From the NCBI RefSeq assembly GCF_016464385.1, contig NZ_JADMLH010000002.1, positions 591,701 to 655,700 of the forward strand: a DNA stretch of 64,000 bases, in the 5' to 3' direction. The notes under the pieces are model-generated. The model searched no databases, was not told the origin of the DNA, and worked only from the letters and a program-made list of their open reading frames with translations. Position 1 is the stretch's first letter. Each line of letters opens with the position of its first letter. The position numbers were made by a program, and so were the translations under genes. Source of the DNA: Nucisporomicrobium flavum (lineage in GTDB: Bacteria; Actinomycetota; Actinomycetes; Mycobacteriales; Micromonosporaceae). Shown in pieces: positions 40,209 through 50,584 of this stretch.

Positions 40209-42935
40209 GTGACGACATGGATGACCCCCGTCGGCGTGGCGTTGATCGTCGGTGGCATCGCGACGCTCATCGTCTTCCGCCACGTGCTGTTCGCCGGCGG
40301 TCGTGAGAACGGCGCGAACGAACACGGCGCCAACCCCGGCAAGCGGGCTGCCCGCCGTGCCCGCTCGACCTCGCGCGCCGGCGGGCGCCGCGGTAGCGGC
40401 AGTGGGTCCAGTAGCCGCGGTCGCGGCAGGGACAGTGGCAGCAGCAGCGCTCGCGGCAGCATCGGTGGCGATAGCGGTGCTCACGGCGGCAGCGACGGTG
40501 CTCACGGCAGCGACGGCGCTCACGGCCGCGACAGTGGCGCGTCCGTCGGTGGCGGTCGCACTAGCGCCCGAGGCGGCGACGGTGGACGCGGCAGCGTGGC
40601 CCGTCGCCGTAATGCCGACGCCGAGGTGGCGATTCCCGCTGGTACCGGCCCTGCAGCACCGGTCGGCACCGCTGGTCCAGGGGCAGAGCGCAGCGGCGCT
40701 TCGCGGACGACGCGAAGCGATGCCGCGCGGATGGCTCGCAGCGATGCCCCAGGCAGTGCCCGGAGCGATGCCCCGCGGACACTCCGCAGCGCCGCCCCGG
40801 GGGCAGCGCGGAGCGAAGCGTCGCGGACAGCCCGCATTGATGACTCGGCGGCGGTGACGCGCCGCATCGATTTAGTGCCGGGCCGCAGCGGCAGTTCTGT
40901 GTCGCGCAACGCCGTTCCGGGCCAGCCGGCAGCGGTACCGCCCGTGCCTGGACCGCGCGACTCCCGTCGCTTCTGGCCGGTCGCCTCGCCCGACGGCATG
41001 GCTGCCGATCGAGCGGCGGGGAAGCCGGCCCACCAGGCAGTCGCAGGTGAGGACGTGGAGCTCGGCCGCCGCGGCGTCGCAGAGCTGGAGCAAGGGCCGG
41101 GCAGCCGGCGGAGCACCGCCGAGCCGGAGCTCGGGTCGGCGGATGAGCCTGCGGTGACCCAGCCAGCTCCCACCGAGACGCCGGCCGGCGCGGAAACGCC
41201 TGGTCGCCCGAGCATGACAGACCGGCCCGGCGCGACGGACCGGCCCCACGCGACGGACCGGTCCGGCACGACAAACCGGCCCGGCATGACGGAAACCGCC
41301 GGCATGACAGACCGGTCCAGCATCACGGACCGGCCCAGCATCACGGACCGGCCCAGCACCACGGACCGGCTCGGCATGGCGGACCGGCCCGGCGTCATGG
41401 ACCGGCCCAGCGTCACGGACCGGCCCAGCATCACGGACCGGCCCGGCGTGGCGGACCGTGTGGATGCGCCGGGCGGTGAGGAAGCCGCGGCTGAGCGGGA
41501 CGCCGGCCCCGAGCAGGCCCGCTTCGAGCTGCGCCGCCTGCTGTCGGTGGAGCCCGCCGACGGCGACCCCGCCGGCCCGGCGGACGTGCGCCTGGTCGAT
41601 CTTCACGCCCGCCCGGGTGGGGACCCCGAGCTCGATGTGGATCTCGGCCTGGAGGAGGGGTACGACGTCGAGGCGGGTGTGGCGGCGGACCCGTACGAGG
41701 ACCCGTACGAGCCGGACGGCGATGACGAGGACTGGCTGGCCGACGAGGACGTCCGGCTGGCCGACCTCCCCGTGGGTACGCACCCGTTCGGCTCCGAGCG
41801 AGCTGATCTCGAGGAGCCGGCGCTGACCGAGGCCGACGCCGGGGAGCCCGTACGCCGGCCATGGGCGACCCGCCCCGACCGCCGCTACGGGGACCGGGTG
41901 GAGGGCTGGGTCCGCCCGGAGTACCGCGACGAGCCCGTCACCGGTGACTACTGGACGCCGATCCCGGACGCCGGGTACGGCTGGCCCGTGCCGGTCGAGC
42001 GCATCCCCGCTGTTCCGCCGTACCCGCCGGCCTCGGGGTTCGACCCGTTGCCGGAGGGGGAGTCGGAGCCGACCGCGGTCGTGCCGCAGTGGCCGCCGGT
42101 CCGCCCCGATGACCACGTCGGGCCGCCCCGCGCCTGGTCGCAGGGCGAGCGTCCGACCGGTCGGCGCTTCCCGACGTCGCTCGACGCCCCCAGCCGACGC
42201 CGGAACGCCGCAGCGAAAGAACGGGACGCGGCAGCAAGGGACGCTGCGGTCAGGGACGCTGCGGCCAGGGACGTGGCAGCCAAAGAGGCAGCGGCCAGGG
42301 ATGCAGTGCTCGGAGAAAGAGAGGGAACTCCGGGAGAAACAGCAGAAGCGATCGCGGGGACAGAAGGGGCGCCCGTAGGAAGCGAAGGGACCGCCGCGGC
42401 AAGAGAGCGGGCCGCCGCGGAGAGAGAGCACCACACCACAGAAGGCCGAGGAAGAGCGGGAAGGAAGCGGAACGAAGGCTGGAGCGCCCAGCCCCGGTAC
42501 GCCGCTGAGAGCGACCGCCAGCCCCGCAACCGCAACCCCTGGAACCGAGCCGACCAGCCGGAACGCCGCCGCTGGCGTGACGACGACCGTGACGCCACCA
42601 CACCCGACAACCGGTACGCGGGCCGGGAGGAGAGCGTCGAAGGGCCGGTCTGGACCGTTCCCGACCTTCCCGAGGCCGAGCTGCCCGACCTCACCTGGCC
42701 GGGTACGGAGGTGCCCGGGGCCCGGCGCCGGCGGTCGCCGGTCATGGCCCAGCGCCCACGGAATCTGGCCGGCGAGCCCACCCAGAGCCTGCCCGCGGTC
42801 ACCGACGACCGGGAGGGTGTGCAGCCGCAGTCCCGCGCGCGACCGCGCCCCCGGCCCCGCCCGCGCCCGGAGGCCGCGCCCCCGGACCAGCGCAGCACCG
42901 TCTACGTGAGCAAGCACGCAGCCGACCCCGGCTGA
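40209..42935 (+). CDS. Repeat-rich single-pass membrane protein
   Basis: Protein of about 908 residues, no known family. One membrane helix near the N-terminus (TPVGVALIVGGIATLIVF, about residues 5-23), then a long disordered region: a Gly/Ser/Arg stretch, six octapeptides of type RSDAPxxx (40689-40832), fourteen hexapeptides of type SITDRP (41211-41462), an acidic tract (about 475-560), an Ala/Arg/Asp coiled stretch and an RPRPRPRP run near the end. GTG 40209 was chosen, with ATG 41 bp into the region (40221) as alternative. Upstream codons are not biased. It precedes birA by 69 bp on the same strand. Confidence 0.7.
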   Translation: MTTWMTPVGVALIVGGIATLIVFRHVLFAGGRENGANEHGANPGKRAARRARSTSRAGGRRGSGSGSSSRGRGRDSGSSSARGSIGGDSGAHGGSDGAHGSDGAHGRDSGASVGGGRTSARGGDGGRGSVARRRNADAEVAIPAGTGPAAPVGTAGPGAERSGASRTTRSDAARMARSDAPGSARSDAPRTLRSAAPGAARSEASRTARIDDSAAVTRRIDLVPGRSGSSVSRNAVPGQPAAVPPVPGPRDSRRFWPVASPDGMAADRAAGKPAHQAVAGEDVELGRRGVAELEQGPGSRRSTAEPELGSADEPAVTQPAPTETPAGAETPGRPSMTDRPGATDRPHATDRSGTTNRPGMTETAGMTDRSSITDRPSITDRPSTTDRLGMADRPGVMDRPSVTDRPSITDRPGVADRVDAPGGEEAAAERDAGPEQARFELRRLLSVEPADGDPAGPADVRLVDLHARPGGDPELDVDLGLEEGYDVEAGVAADPYEDPYEPDGDDEDWLADEDVRLADLPVGTHPFGSERADLEEPALTEADAGEPVRRPWATRPDRRYGDRVEGWVRPEYRDEPVTGDYWTPIPDAGYGWPVPVERIPAVPPYPPASGFDPLPEGESEPTAVVPQWPPVRPDDHVGPPRAWSQGERPTGRRFPTSLDAPSRRRNAAAKERDAAARDAAVRDAAARDVAAKEAAARDAVLGEREGTPGETAEAIAGTEGAPVGSEGTAAARERAAAEREHHTTEGRGRAGRKRNEGWSAQPRYAAESDRQPRNRNPWNRADQPERRRWRDDDRDATTPDNRYAGREESVEGPVWTVPDLPEAELPDLTWPGTEVPGARRRRSPVMAQRPRNLAGEPTQSLPAVTDDREGVQPQSRARPRPRPRPRPEAAPPDQRSTVYVSKHAADPG
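40689..40832 (+). repeat. 24-bp repeat, six units (RSDAPxxx octapeptides)
   Basis: Six consecutive octapeptide units (RSGASRTT, RSDAARMA, RSDAPGSA, RSDAPRTL, RSAAPGAA, RSEASRTA) encoded by degenerate 24-bp units. Confidence 0.85.
41211..41462 (+). repeat. 18-bp repeat, fourteen units (SITDRP hexapeptides)
   Basis: Fourteen consecutive hexapeptide units of pattern [S/G/H]-x-[T/A/M]-[D/N/E]-R-P, such as SITDRP and GVMDRP, encoded by 18-bp units like AGCATCACGGACCGGCCC. Two neighbouring units are identical at DNA level. Confidence 0.92.
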
Positions 42936-43004
42936 GGCGGGGCCGAACAACGGAAGACCGCGCTGCGGCCCAAGGCCGACGCACGGGCGCTCTAGGCTAG
43001 GACG

Positions 43005-43874
43005 ATGGCCTCTTCGCCGTACGCCGACCTGGACCGTCCCCCGCTGGCCACCCGGGCCCTGCAACGCGCTCTCGTCGTCCCCGGCGGTCTCTGGCGGCAG
43101 CTCGACGTCGTCACCGAGACGGGCTCCACCAACGCCGACGTGATCGCTTCCGCCCGGGACGGCTCCCGCGAAGGGCTCGTCCTGGTCGCTGAGCAGCAGG
43201 TGGCCGGCCGGGGGCGGCGGGAGCGTCAGTGGGTGTCGCCTCCGCGGGCTGGGCTCACGCTGAGTGTTCTCCTGCGGCCCGGGGCCGCTGAGCCGGAGCG
43301 GGGCTGGGCGCCCGCGCCGCAGCGGGCGTGGGGGTGGTTGCCGTTGCTGGCCGGGGTGGCGTTGATGGAGGCCGTGCAGCGCGTCACCGAGCTGGATGCC
43401 GGTCTCAAGTGGCCGAATGATCTGGTCGTGAACGATCAGGAGGGTGCGCCGGGCAAGGCCGCCGGCATTCTGGCCGAGGCGGCGGAGGATGCCGTGGTGG
43501 TCGGGATCGGTCTCAACGTGAGCACGCGGGCCGCCGAGTTGCCGGCCACCACCGGGCTGCCGGCGACGTCGTTGCAGCTGGCCGGCGGGAAGGCCGCCGA
43601 CCGGGATCCGTTGCTGCGGGCGTTGCTGCGTGGCTTCGAGCGGTGGTACGCCGGTTGGCGCGAGACGGGGGGCGACGCCGAGCTGTGCGGGCTGCTGGGG
43701 GCGTACCGGCGGGGTTGCCTCACGATCGGGCGCGAGGTGCGGGTGCTGCTGCCCGGCGGTGGGGAGATCGCGGGAGTGGCGACCACCGTGGACGGTGCCG
43801 GCCAGCTCATGGTCCGTACGGCGGACGGTGCCGAGCGTGGCGTCTCGGCGGGGGACGTCGTGCACGTACGCTGA
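43005..43874 (+). CDS. birA: Biotin-[acetyl-CoA carboxylase] ligase
   Basis: Protein of 289 residues that makes biotinyl-AMP and attaches biotin to the BCCP lysine of AccA3. Catalytic domain only; no N-terminal DNA-binding domain, so it is not the repressor type. Motifs TETGSTNADVI, the ATP/biotin loop VAGRGRRERQW (about 66-76), LKWPNDLVV and KAAGILAEA-type segment are present, followed by the C-terminal SH3-like cap. ATG 43005. The next gene starts 4 bp after its stop, indicating cotranscription with the PH-domain gene. Confidence 0.94.
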   Translation: MASSPYADLDRPPLATRALQRALVVPGGLWRQLDVVTETGSTNADVIASARDGSREGLVLVAEQQVAGRGRRERQWVSPPRAGLTLSVLLRPGAAEPERGWAPAPQRAWGWLPLLAGVALMEAVQRVTELDAGLKWPNDLVVNDQEGAPGKAAGILAEAAEDAVVVGIGLNVSTRAAELPATTGLPATSLQLAGGKAADRDPLLRALLRGFERWYAGWRETGGDAELCGLLGAYRRGCLTIGREVRVLLPGGGEIAGVATTVDGAGQLMVRTADGAERGVSAGDVVHVR

Positions 43875-43878
43875 GCCC

Positions 43879-44487
43879 GTGGCTTTCCCGGACGACGTGC
43901 TGACCGACGAGGAGGAGGTCGTCCTCCACCTGCATCCGCATGCCAAGGCGGCGGTGCGCCCGACCCTGGTGCTGCTGGTCTGCCTGGCGGCGGTGATCGT
44001 GGTGTGGGTGATGCTCCCGACGACCACCGGTGGCCTGATCGGCGTGTGTGTGGTCGGGGCGATCGCCCTGTTCATGGGCGTGACCCGGGGGGTGTGGCCG
44101 CTGCTGGTGTGGCGGACCACCCATTACGTCTTCACCGACGAGCGGATCCTGTTGCAGGACGGCGTGGTCGCCCGGCAGCGGCGGGATCTGCCGCTCAACC
44201 GCATCAACGATCACCTGACGCAGCAGGGCCTGCTGGACCGGGTGCTCGGGTGCGGCACGCTGACCGTCGACTCGATCGGGGAGCAGTCGGCGGTGCTGGC
44301 CTCGGTGCCGCACGTTCAGCAGGTGCAGACGACGCTCTACGAGCTCATCGAGACCGACCGGGAGCTGCGCCCGGAGGATGACGACGATGACGACGAGCCG
44401 GAGCCGTCGCTGGTCAGACCGCGCGGCGCTGGGCGTCGATCTCCTTGGCGATCTCCTCGTCCAGGCGGCCCTCCGCCTCGGCGCTGA
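43879..44487 (+). CDS. Bacterial PH-domain (YdbS-like) membrane protein
   Basis: Protein of 202 residues. An acidic N-terminus leads to two membrane helices (about 30-70, LVLLVCLAAVIVVWVM and GVCVVGAIALFMGVT), then a bPH_2 domain (about 85-155) with TTHYVFTDERILLQDGVVARQ and DLPLNRINDHL. The C-terminal 45 residues are acidic (EDDDDDDEPEP) and then basic and Pro-rich; the last 24 codons are antisense to the 3' end of the GtrA gene. GTG 43879 lies 4 bp after birA. Family function is unclear. Confidence 0.84.
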   Translation: MAFPDDVLTDEEEVVLHLHPHAKAAVRPTLVLLVCLAAVIVVWVMLPTTTGGLIGVCVVGAIALFMGVTRGVWPLLVWRTTHYVFTDERILLQDGVVARQRRDLPLNRINDHLTQQGLLDRVLGCGTLTVDSIGEQSAVLASVPHVQQVQTTLYELIETDRELRPEDDDDDDEPEPSLVRPRGAGRRSPWRSPRPGGPPPRR

Positions 44488-44977
44488 GCTCGGCCAGGCC
44501 GGCGGTGACGTCGAGTTCCGCCATCGCGGCCTCGTGACCGTCGACCGGCGGCTTCAGGAAGACGAAGGTCCGGTACGCCCAGAAGCGGAAGATCGTGGCG
44601 ATCACGATGCCGAGCAGGGTGACGCCCATGAACAGCACGGCGTCCTTCTCCTCGGTGAGGCCGAAGCCGTACTTGCCGATGCCGACCGCGCCCGACTGGA
44701 TGACCATGCCGACCAGGTTGAACCCGAAGAACAGCGTGTACTCGCGCCGCAGGGCGGTGCGGGTGTGGTGCCGGTAGGTCCAGAACCGGTTGGCGATGTA
44801 GGCCAGCGTGGTCGTGACGACGGTGGCGACGACACTCGCCTTCACGGCGCCGATGGGCAGGAGTGCCCAGGTGATGGCCATGTAGAGCAGGGTGTTCGCT
44901 GCGCCGATCACGCCGAACGCCAGGGCCTCGGGGGCGAGGTGGCGCAGGCGTTCCGCCAGCGGGCGGGCTGAAGGCAT
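44414..44977 (-). CDS. GtrA-family membrane protein 1
   Basis: Protein of 187 residues with four transmembrane helices: FGVIGAANTLLYMAITWALL, split as GVIGAANTLLYMAITW, then VVTTTLAYIANRFWTYRH, FFGFNLVGMVIQSG and a last helix ending TIFRFWAYRTFVF. These are the GtrA signature helices; family members help move polyprenyl-linked sugars across the membrane for surface glycosylation. A cytoplasmic acidic tail of about 45 residues follows. ATG 44977. The 3' end overlaps the PH-domain gene by 74 bp. A paralogue lies just upstream on the same strand. Confidence 0.88.
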   Translation of the reverse strand: MPSARPLAERLRHLAPEALAFGVIGAANTLLYMAITWALLPIGAVKASVVATVVTTTLAYIANRFWTYRHHTRTALRREYTLFFGFNLVGMVIQSGAVGIGKYGFGLTEEKDAVLFMGVTLLGIVIATIFRFWAYRTFVFLKPPVDGHEAAMAELDVTAGLAELSAEAEGRLDEEIAKEIDAQRRAV

Positions 44978-45039
44978 TGGACAACCTTAAGGGGGGAGGG
45001 GCGGGGACGACGGACTCAGCGGGTCGGCTGAAACCCTCG

Positions 45040-45606
45040 TCACATCCGCGGGACGGCGCGTGGCGCCGGCGGCTCGGTGGACTGCGGTGCGGCCGTGCCG
45101 GACGGCGGTGCCGGTGTCTCCGGGCCCGTCGGGGCCGCCGGGTCCGGGACGATCGGGTCGCCGAACACGAAGCGGCGGTACGACCAGAAGCGGAACAGGG
45201 CGCCCACGGCGGTGCCGACCAGCTGCCCGGAGATGTTGTCCGCGAGCGGGCTCTGGAACTCGGGCCAGATCGAGCCGAGGCCGTAGTGGCTGATCGCCAG
45301 GCAGGCCAGCCCGATGCCCAGGCCGATGCCGTTGAGCAGGAAGAACATCGTGTACTGCCGCGCCATGTTGCGGTGGTCGCGGTGCCGCCAGGTCCAGAAC
45401 CGGTTGCCGGCGAAGGCCACCGTGGTCGCCACGACGGTGGAGATCGTCTTGGCGAGCAGCGACTCCAGGCCGCTCTGCAGCAGCACGTTGAAGATCACGA
45501 GGTCGATCGTGAACGCGACCGCCCCGACCGTGCCGAACTTGCTGAGTTCGCGCACGAGTGCTCCGAAGCGTGCCCGCAGAGCGGGCAGTATGTCGGCAAC
45601 GGGCAC
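45040..45606 (-). CDS. GtrA-family membrane protein 2
   Basis: Protein of 188 residues from GTG 45606 (a GTG at 45633 would add 9). Four helices with GtrA features: KFGTVGAVAFTIDLVIFNVL, split as FGTVGAVAFTIDLVIF, then STVVATTVAFAGNRFWTWRH, MFFLLNGIGLGIGLACLA and GALFRFWSYRRFVFG. It shares NRFWTxRH and FRFWxYRxFVF with GtrA 1. The C-terminus is Pro/Ala-rich. Probably transports a lipid-linked sugar for envelope glycan synthesis; no glycosyltransferase is adjacent. A single promoter may serve both gtrA genes. Confidence 0.87.
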   Translation of the reverse strand: MPVADILPALRARFGALVRELSKFGTVGAVAFTIDLVIFNVLLQSGLESLLAKTISTVVATTVAFAGNRFWTWRHRDHRNMARQYTMFFLLNGIGLGIGLACLAISHYGLGSIWPEFQSPLADNISGQLVGTAVGALFRFWSYRRFVFGDPIVPDPAAPTGPETPAPPSGTAAPQSTEPPAPRAVPRM

Positions 45607-45658
45607 GGATCCGAGCGTACCGGCGCCCGTCACCCCCCGCTGTGTTCGTGAGCGAGTC

Positions 45659-46423
45659 TTAACCGGGCGGCCCGGCCGGGTTGCGCTGCCGGTACGGACG
45701 GTGACGCGGCTGGTCGATCTCGGTCACCTCGGCGAGCCGGGCGCGGCATTCGGCGCACCAGGCGAGGTGGGTGTCGAGCCGGGCGGAGTCCCGTGGGGCG
45801 AGCCGCCCGCGCACCCGGCCGCCCAGCCGTTCCCCGGCCCACCGGCACTCCGGCGGGTCGGCGGCTCCGACATGCTGCTGGAGGTAGAGGCGGCGCAGAC
45901 CCTCGCGGGCCCGGTGGGCGAGCACGGCGACGGCGTTGGGGGTGAGCCCCAGCTGCGGCGCGACCTCGGCCGGGCTGGCCCCCTCGATCTCGGTACGCCA
46001 CAGCACGTCACGCCAGCGGTCGGGCAGGGCGCGGAAGGCCCGGGCGGCGTACGTGCGCTCGAGGCGGTCGAGCGCCGGGTCGCGGAACGGCTCGCCGGCG
46101 TCGTACCGGCTCAGGTCGTCGGTGAACTCGAGGCGGCGGTCACGGCGTGCCCGGTGGTAGCAGACGTGACGCAGCGTGGTGTGCAGGTAGGCGCGGAACG
46201 ACACCAGCGGCCCGCGCCCGGCGCGCAGGGTGGCGAAGACCTTGGCGAACGTCTCGGCGACGAGGTCGTCCGCGTCGGCGTGATCCGTGACGAGCCCGTA
46301 CGCGAGGTTCCGGGCGGCGGTGCGGTGACGCTCGTAGAGCACGCCGTACGCGGCGGTGTCGCCGGCGCGTACGGCCGCCAGCAGCTCCTCGTCGGCATCG
46401 GCCTCGCCCGCCGGGGTCGTCAT
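45659..46423 (-). CDS. ECF-type sigma factor with C-terminal zinc-finger-like segment
   Basis: Sigma-70 family protein of 254 residues. Region 2 (about 20-90): ARNLAYGLVTDHADADDLVAETFAKVF, split as VTDHADADDLVAETF. Region 4 (about 120-175): ALPDRWRDVLWRTEIEG and the helix-turn-helix SPAEVAPQLGLTPNAVAVLAHRAREGL, here LGLTPNAVAVLAHRA. After region 4 a segment DTHLAWCAECRARLAEV has the H-x3-C-x2-C spacing of zinc-finger anti-sigma domains, although no separate anti-sigma gene is adjacent. ATG 46423 has GGAGG 6-7 bp upstream. Divergent from pckG. Confidence 0.88.
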   Translation of the reverse strand: MTTPAGEADADEELLAAVRAGDTAAYGVLYERHRTAARNLAYGLVTDHADADDLVAETFAKVFATLRAGRGPLVSFRAYLHTTLRHVCYHRARRDRRLEFTDDLSRYDAGEPFRDPALDRLERTYAARAFRALPDRWRDVLWRTEIEGASPAEVAPQLGLTPNAVAVLAHRAREGLRRLYLQQHVGAADPPECRWAGERLGGRVRGRLAPRDSARLDTHLAWCAECRARLAEVTEIDQPRHRPYRQRNPAGPPG

Positions 46424-46461
46424 TCCTGCCTCCAGAGCCGGGAGTGAGAGGAAAGCCCGAG

Positions 46462-46607
46462 TGTGGACAAGCTTAGGACGCTTTGTCCTTTTTGTGAAAC
46501 GATCGCGGGCCGTGCTCATGGGAGCGCTCTCTGCGCACACGTGCACCGTCCGGCGAAGGATCGATCGTCTATGAGCACAAACGCCGAGGATTGTGCGGTT
46601 GTCCACA
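46462..46607. promoter_or_regulatory. Inverted pair of actinobacterial DnaA-box 9-mers
   Basis: TGTGGACAA at 46462-46470 and TTGTCCACA at 46599-46607 are exact, oppositely oriented copies of the streptomycete DnaA-box consensus, in the 296-bp gap between the sigma factor gene and pckG. AGGAC/GTCCT (46475-46489) is a small inverted repeat next to the first. Confidence 0.5.
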
Positions 46608-46719
46608 GGCTTCACCGATGAACTGAACGTTCGCTCGGCTTACGCTGACGTGACTCCCGTGACAAGGGCCGGACTGCCGGCCGGATGCGTCACAGGTCAA
46701 GCCGACCGAAGGGATTCAC

Positions 46720-48525
<1,806 letters not shown>

Positions 48526-48530
48526 CGACC

Positions 48531-48560
48531 CGCGCCCGCCTCGCGTTCGAGGCGGGCGCG
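48531..48560 (+). terminator. Terminator after pckG
   Basis: CGCGCCCGCCTC (48531-48542) and GAGGCGGGCGCG (48549-48560) make a perfect 12-bp stem with a 6-nt loop, five bases past the stop codon. Confidence 0.8.
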
Positions 48561-48580
48561 GCCTGGGTACCTTCGCACCC

Positions 48581-49438
48581 GTGACCGTCGACGACCGCAA
48601 GCCGCGCGTGGTCCGCGCGCTCACCTGGCTGCTGGTCGCGACGGCGGCGGCCACGGCGGGGGTCGAGCTCCTCAATTTCTGGTACGCGCCCGAGCACGGT
48701 TACGGGCTCGCAGTCCGGACCGGCTGGGCGCTGCTGCGTACGCTCGGCTGGCTGATCCTGATCTGGCACGTGCGCCGCGGTCGCGCGGGCGCCCGGCCCA
48801 TCGGTCTGATCCTGGCCGTCACCACCATCTTCGCCGTCGGGCGGCTCATCGTGCCCCGCTCCGGCACCCCGCCGCTTCCCGGCGTCCTCGGTTTCGCCGC
48901 CCTGACCCTCCTCTGCATCACGGTGGTGGTGCTGCTGTACCGGCACCCGACCGTGCAGGACCACCTCGTCCGGCACCCGAAGAAGCTGGTCGTCACCGGT
49001 AAGGGCCTCGAGTGGCGGGAGTCGGTGCCGAAGCGCCCGCCGCTGGCCGCCTGGGCCCTGACCGCCCGGGTCGCCGCCTTCACGTACAGCCCGCTCATGC
49101 TCGTACCCGCGCTGATCTCCGTAGGTGAGCTGGGCCGCCGGCCGCAGTGGCTGCTCGCGGTGGGTTTCTGGTTCGTGGCCGGGTTCGCGGTGAGCTACGC
49201 GGTGGGCCTGACGACCCTCTTCCTCATGCGCGGCAAGACGTGGGCGCGACGGTTGCTGCTCTGGGTGACGCTCGGCGTGCTCGTCGTCGACCTGCCGCTC
49301 TGTTATCTCCTCCTCGGCACCGATGGGCTCGTGCGCGACGGTGCCCCGCTGGTCGCCGCCGCCCTCCTGGTCTGCTACTCGCTGTGGCGGGTGTCGCGGC
49401 TGCCGGCCGACCCCGTGCCGGCGGCGGCCGCCGCGTGA
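48581..49438 (+). CDS. Polytopic membrane protein of unknown function
   Basis: Protein of 285 residues with about seven to eight membrane helices, for example LTWLLVATAAATAGVEL, LGWLILIWHV, LTLLCITVVVLLY, WLLAVGFWFVAGFAVSYAVG and LLLWVTLGVLVVDLPLCYLL. A soluble loop (about 125-165) contains LVVTGKGLEWRESVPKR. No named family recognised. GTG 48581. Its stop overlaps the start of the reductase gene (GTGA), so the two are translationally coupled and may act in the same isoprenoid or lipid pathway. Confidence 0.75.
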   Translation: MTVDDRKPRVVRALTWLLVATAAATAGVELLNFWYAPEHGYGLAVRTGWALLRTLGWLILIWHVRRGRAGARPIGLILAVTTIFAVGRLIVPRSGTPPLPGVLGFAALTLLCITVVVLLYRHPTVQDHLVRHPKKLVVTGKGLEWRESVPKRPPLAAWALTARVAAFTYSPLMLVPALISVGELGRRPQWLLAVGFWFVAGFAVSYAVGLTTLFLMRGKTWARRLLLWVTLGVLVVDLPLCYLLLGTDGLVRDGAPLVAAALLVCYSLWRVSRLPADPVPAAAAA

Positions 49439-50553
49439 GCCACGACGTCGCGATCGTCGGCGCGGGTCCCGCCGGCTCCGCCGCGGCGCTCGCGGCCCGG
49501 CGCGCCGGCGCCTCCGTGCTGCTGCTCGACCGCGCCGAGTTCCCCCGGGACAAGCCGTGCGGGGACGGCATCGCCGCGGAAACCCTCGACGTCCTCGCGG
49601 ACCTGGGCGTCACCGCGGTCACCGACGGCTATCCGCCGGTCGAGCGGCTGCGCCTGGTCGCACCGGGCGGCATCGAGGTCGCGCGGCCCCTGCCGCGCCC
49701 GGCCCACACCGTGCCGCGCAAGGTCTTCGACGCGCGCCTGGTCGAGGCGGCCCGGGCCGCCGGTGCGGACTTCGAGCGGCACACCGTACGGACGATCCGC
49801 CGCGACGGTGACACCGTCGTGCTGGACGACCGCCTCAGGGCACGCGTGGTCATCGGCGCGGACGGGGCCGGCTCGGTCGTCCGGCGCCGGCTCGGGCATC
49901 CCGTGAACCCCGCCGGCCATCTCGCCATCGCGATCCGTGGGTACGCCCCGGCGACCGGCGACGAACAGCTGATCAGGACCACGCGGCAGCGCTGGCCGGC
50001 GTACGCGTGGTCGTTCCCGCTCGGCGACGGCACGGCCAACGTCGGGTACGGCGAGGTGCTGCGCGGGACGCCGCTGACGAAGGCGTACCTGATGGAGCGT
50101 CTGGCCGATCTCCTGCCCGGCGGCGAACCGGCCGGACTGCGCGCCCACCACCTGCCGTTGTCCACCCACCGCCCGGCACCCGCCCGCGGTCCGGTGCTGC
50201 TCGCCGGTGACGCCCTGTCGCTTATCAACCCGTTCACCGGCGAGGGCATCTTCTATGCGGTCCTCTCCGGCGCGCTGGCCGGAGCGGCGGCGGCCGGCGG
50301 GCCGGAGACGGCGGCGCGGCACTACACCGCGGCGCTCAGGGCCCGGCTCGGCCGGCATCTGCGGCACTCCCGGGTGGCCTCGCTGCTGACCCGGCGGCCC
50401 AAGGTGGTCGACGCCGCGGTCGAGGCGGCGCGCCGGGATGCCACGGTTTTCGACCGGATGGTGGACCTGGGCCTCGCTGACGGGGTTTTCGACCTTCGCA
50501 CGATCGGACGCATCGCGGGTGGTTTGGCCCGGATCGCCGCATCGCCCTCTTGA
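49435..50553 (+). CDS. Geranylgeranyl reductase-family FAD oxidoreductase
   Basis: Protein of 372 residues. FAD-binding VAIVGAGPAGSAAAL at the N-terminus, the PxxCxG motif in FPRDKPCGDGI (about 38-48), RKVFDARL, VIGADGAGSVVRR, and GDALSLINPFTGEGIFYAV. The family saturates isoprenoid chains (chlorophyll side chain, archaeal lipids, actinobacterial menaquinone or polyprenyl phosphates). GTG 49435 overlaps the upstream stop. A cis-prenyltransferase gene follows 31 bp downstream, so reduction of a polyprenyl lipid is a fair guess. Confidence 0.88.
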   Translation: MSHDVAIVGAGPAGSAAALAARRAGASVLLLDRAEFPRDKPCGDGIAAETLDVLADLGVTAVTDGYPPVERLRLVAPGGIEVARPLPRPAHTVPRKVFDARLVEAARAAGADFERHTVRTIRRDGDTVVLDDRLRARVVIGADGAGSVVRRRLGHPVNPAGHLAIAIRGYAPATGDEQLIRTTRQRWPAYAWSFPLGDGTANVGYGEVLRGTPLTKAYLMERLADLLPGGEPAGLRAHHLPLSTHRPAPARGPVLLAGDALSLINPFTGEGIFYAVLSGALAGAAAAGGPETAARHYTAALRARLGRHLRHSRVASLLTRRPKVVDAAVEAARRDATVFDRMVDLGLADGVFDLRTIGRIAGGLARIAASPS

Positions 50554-50584
50554 GCCGCGGCCCGGGCTCGATAGGCTGGGCGCG

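Noticed and set aside
40872..44120. Open frame of 1082 codons on the minus strand
   Set aside because: Antisense to the repeat-rich gene and birA; its HDAGPV repeats are the mirror of the SITDRP repeats.
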